This document shows, in pieces, positions 42,679 to 43,155 of a DNA stretch of 43,155 nucleotides. The notes below the pieces were generated by a model. That model searched no databases. It was not told the DNA's origin and was given only the letters and a program-made list of their open reading frames with translations. The number at the start of each line of letters is the position of its first letter. The first letter of the stretch is position 1. The translations under genes and the position numbers were made by a program. The stretch covers positions 1 through 43,155 of the forward strand of contig JAHPYY010000154.1 of NCBI GenBank assembly GCA_019058515.1, given 5' to 3'. Source of the DNA: Promethearchaeota archaeon (lineage in GTDB: Archaea; Asgardarchaeota; Lokiarchaeia; Sigynarchaeales; SOKP01).

Positions 42679-43155
42679 ATGTCAATTGAAAAACCTTATT
42701 ATTACGAATTACAAACAACTAAAGAATTAATGTCTTTACTCGGAGGAAGGGCCACCTCAGGCATCATGGCCCTATTCTTTTCGAGCAGAATTTACGCAGG
42801 GAAAGTTGGATTTATACTGGTTAGCAATTACTTAAAAGAGACTATACCACCTGAAGATCGAAGAGCTTTAATTATTACGGATTCATTTACTAAGAAATTC
42901 GCAGATAAGGTCGGATTTTTCCTCGAGCGAATCGATATGAAGTATGAAGTATGGTCTGGAGCGCTACCCGAAGCCCCAATTCCTACCATTGATGAAGCCG
43001 TTAAGATATGTGAGGATTTGAAACCGACCGTTATTATTGGAATTGGTGGGGGAAGCGTGATGGATACTTCCAAAATAGTCATGTTAAGGTACGAAAAACC
43101 TAAAGAAGATATCTACTTGATAATGCCTTTTTTAAGTGCTCTTGGCCTTCATCAA
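42679..43155 (+). CDS. Iron-containing alcohol dehydrogenase (3' end outside window)
   Basis: 159 codons visible. The N-terminal Rossmann-like half follows type III alcohol dehydrogenases: ALIITDSFTKKFADKVGFFL, VWSGALPEAPIPTIDEAVKI, and IIGIGGGSVMDTSKI, the NAD(P)-binding GGGSxxDxxK motif. The iron-binding His residues lie past the window edge. The N-terminus carries an extra 60 residues (MALFFSSRIYAGKVGFILVS) before the usual start of the fold. ATATATAAG lies just upstream, so the ATG may be preceded by only a short leader. Confidence 0.85.
   Translation, partial: MSIEKPYYYELQTTKELMSLLGGRATSGIMALFFSSRIYAGKVGFILVSNYLKETIPPEDRRALIITDSFTKKFADKVGFFLERIDMKYEVWSGALPEAPIPTIDEAVKICEDLKPTVIIGIGGGSVMDTSKIVMLRYEKPKEDIYLIMPFLSALGLHQ

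Overview
The window reads as a chromosomal piece of an AT-rich archaeon, most likely an Asgard archaeon of the Lokiarchaeia type. The grounds are archaeal TATA boxes, BHB-type intron-bearing tRNA genes, roadblock/LC7 small-GTPase-regulator domains, SCP2 domains, leucine-rich repeats, an archaeal radical-SAM/B12 protein and, above all, a eukaryote-like protein-modifier cassette. No rRNA, CRISPR array, transposase or phage gene is visible.

Left part (1-9.1 kb). A minus-strand pair encodes a cytoplasmic SPFH-TIR fusion and, 3 bases downstream, a surface protein made of a beta-propeller, calcium-binding DxDxDG repeats, one membrane helix and a long charged coil (it runs off the left edge). Upstream of these lies a protein with winged helices at both ends and a long helical middle. 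Divergent from it is the most striking locus: a compact plus-strand operon for a complete UFM1-type conjugation system. It holds a Cdc48-N/Ufd1-like protein with a zinc ribbon, a UBA5-like E1, a JAMM peptidase (its true start appears to be an ATA codon overlapping the E1 stop), a UFM1-like modifier ending in a bare Val-Gly, and a UFC1-like E2 overlapping the modifier gene by 4 bases. The winged-helix protein is a speculative E3/UFL1-like partner.

9.1-9.7 kb holds the decayed remains of a secreted-protein gene and an isolated 3' end of a Ser-type tRNA, a likely integration scar. By eye the sequence to its right is richer in G+C and CpG.

9.7-18.4 kb is a sugar/inositol catabolic island: a GPH symporter, myo-inositol 2-dehydrogenase (IolG), an MFS carrier, scyllo-inosose dehydrogenase (IolM-like), a TIM-barrel epimerase (IolO-like) and a creatininase-family hydrolase (IolN candidate). 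Together they resemble the non-phosphorylating Thermotoga-type inositol route.

18.4-28 kb carries small signalling and membrane genes (roadblock/LC7 proteins, a zinc-finger/roadblock fusion whose zinc domain is duplicated at 11.3 kb, two SCP2 proteins), a tRNA-Arg and a tRNA-Asp broken by multiple introns, and two neighbouring genes (LRR protein, terpene-cyclase-like protein) interrupted by in-frame stops without frameshift.

28.2-43.2 kb is mostly metabolic: a gamma-glutamyl module (GCS2 ligase, gamma-glutamylcyclotransferase, class I amidotransferase-like peptidase), HtpX protease, a CoA-transferase/GNAT fusion, a MutY-like glycosylase, radical SAM/B12 protein, N-formylglutamate amidohydrolase-like enzyme, HAD phosphatase, a UroD-family protein, TatD nuclease and a truncated iron-type alcohol dehydrogenase. 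Several genes appear to start at AUA (or AUU) behind a strong GGTG Shine-Dalgarno.
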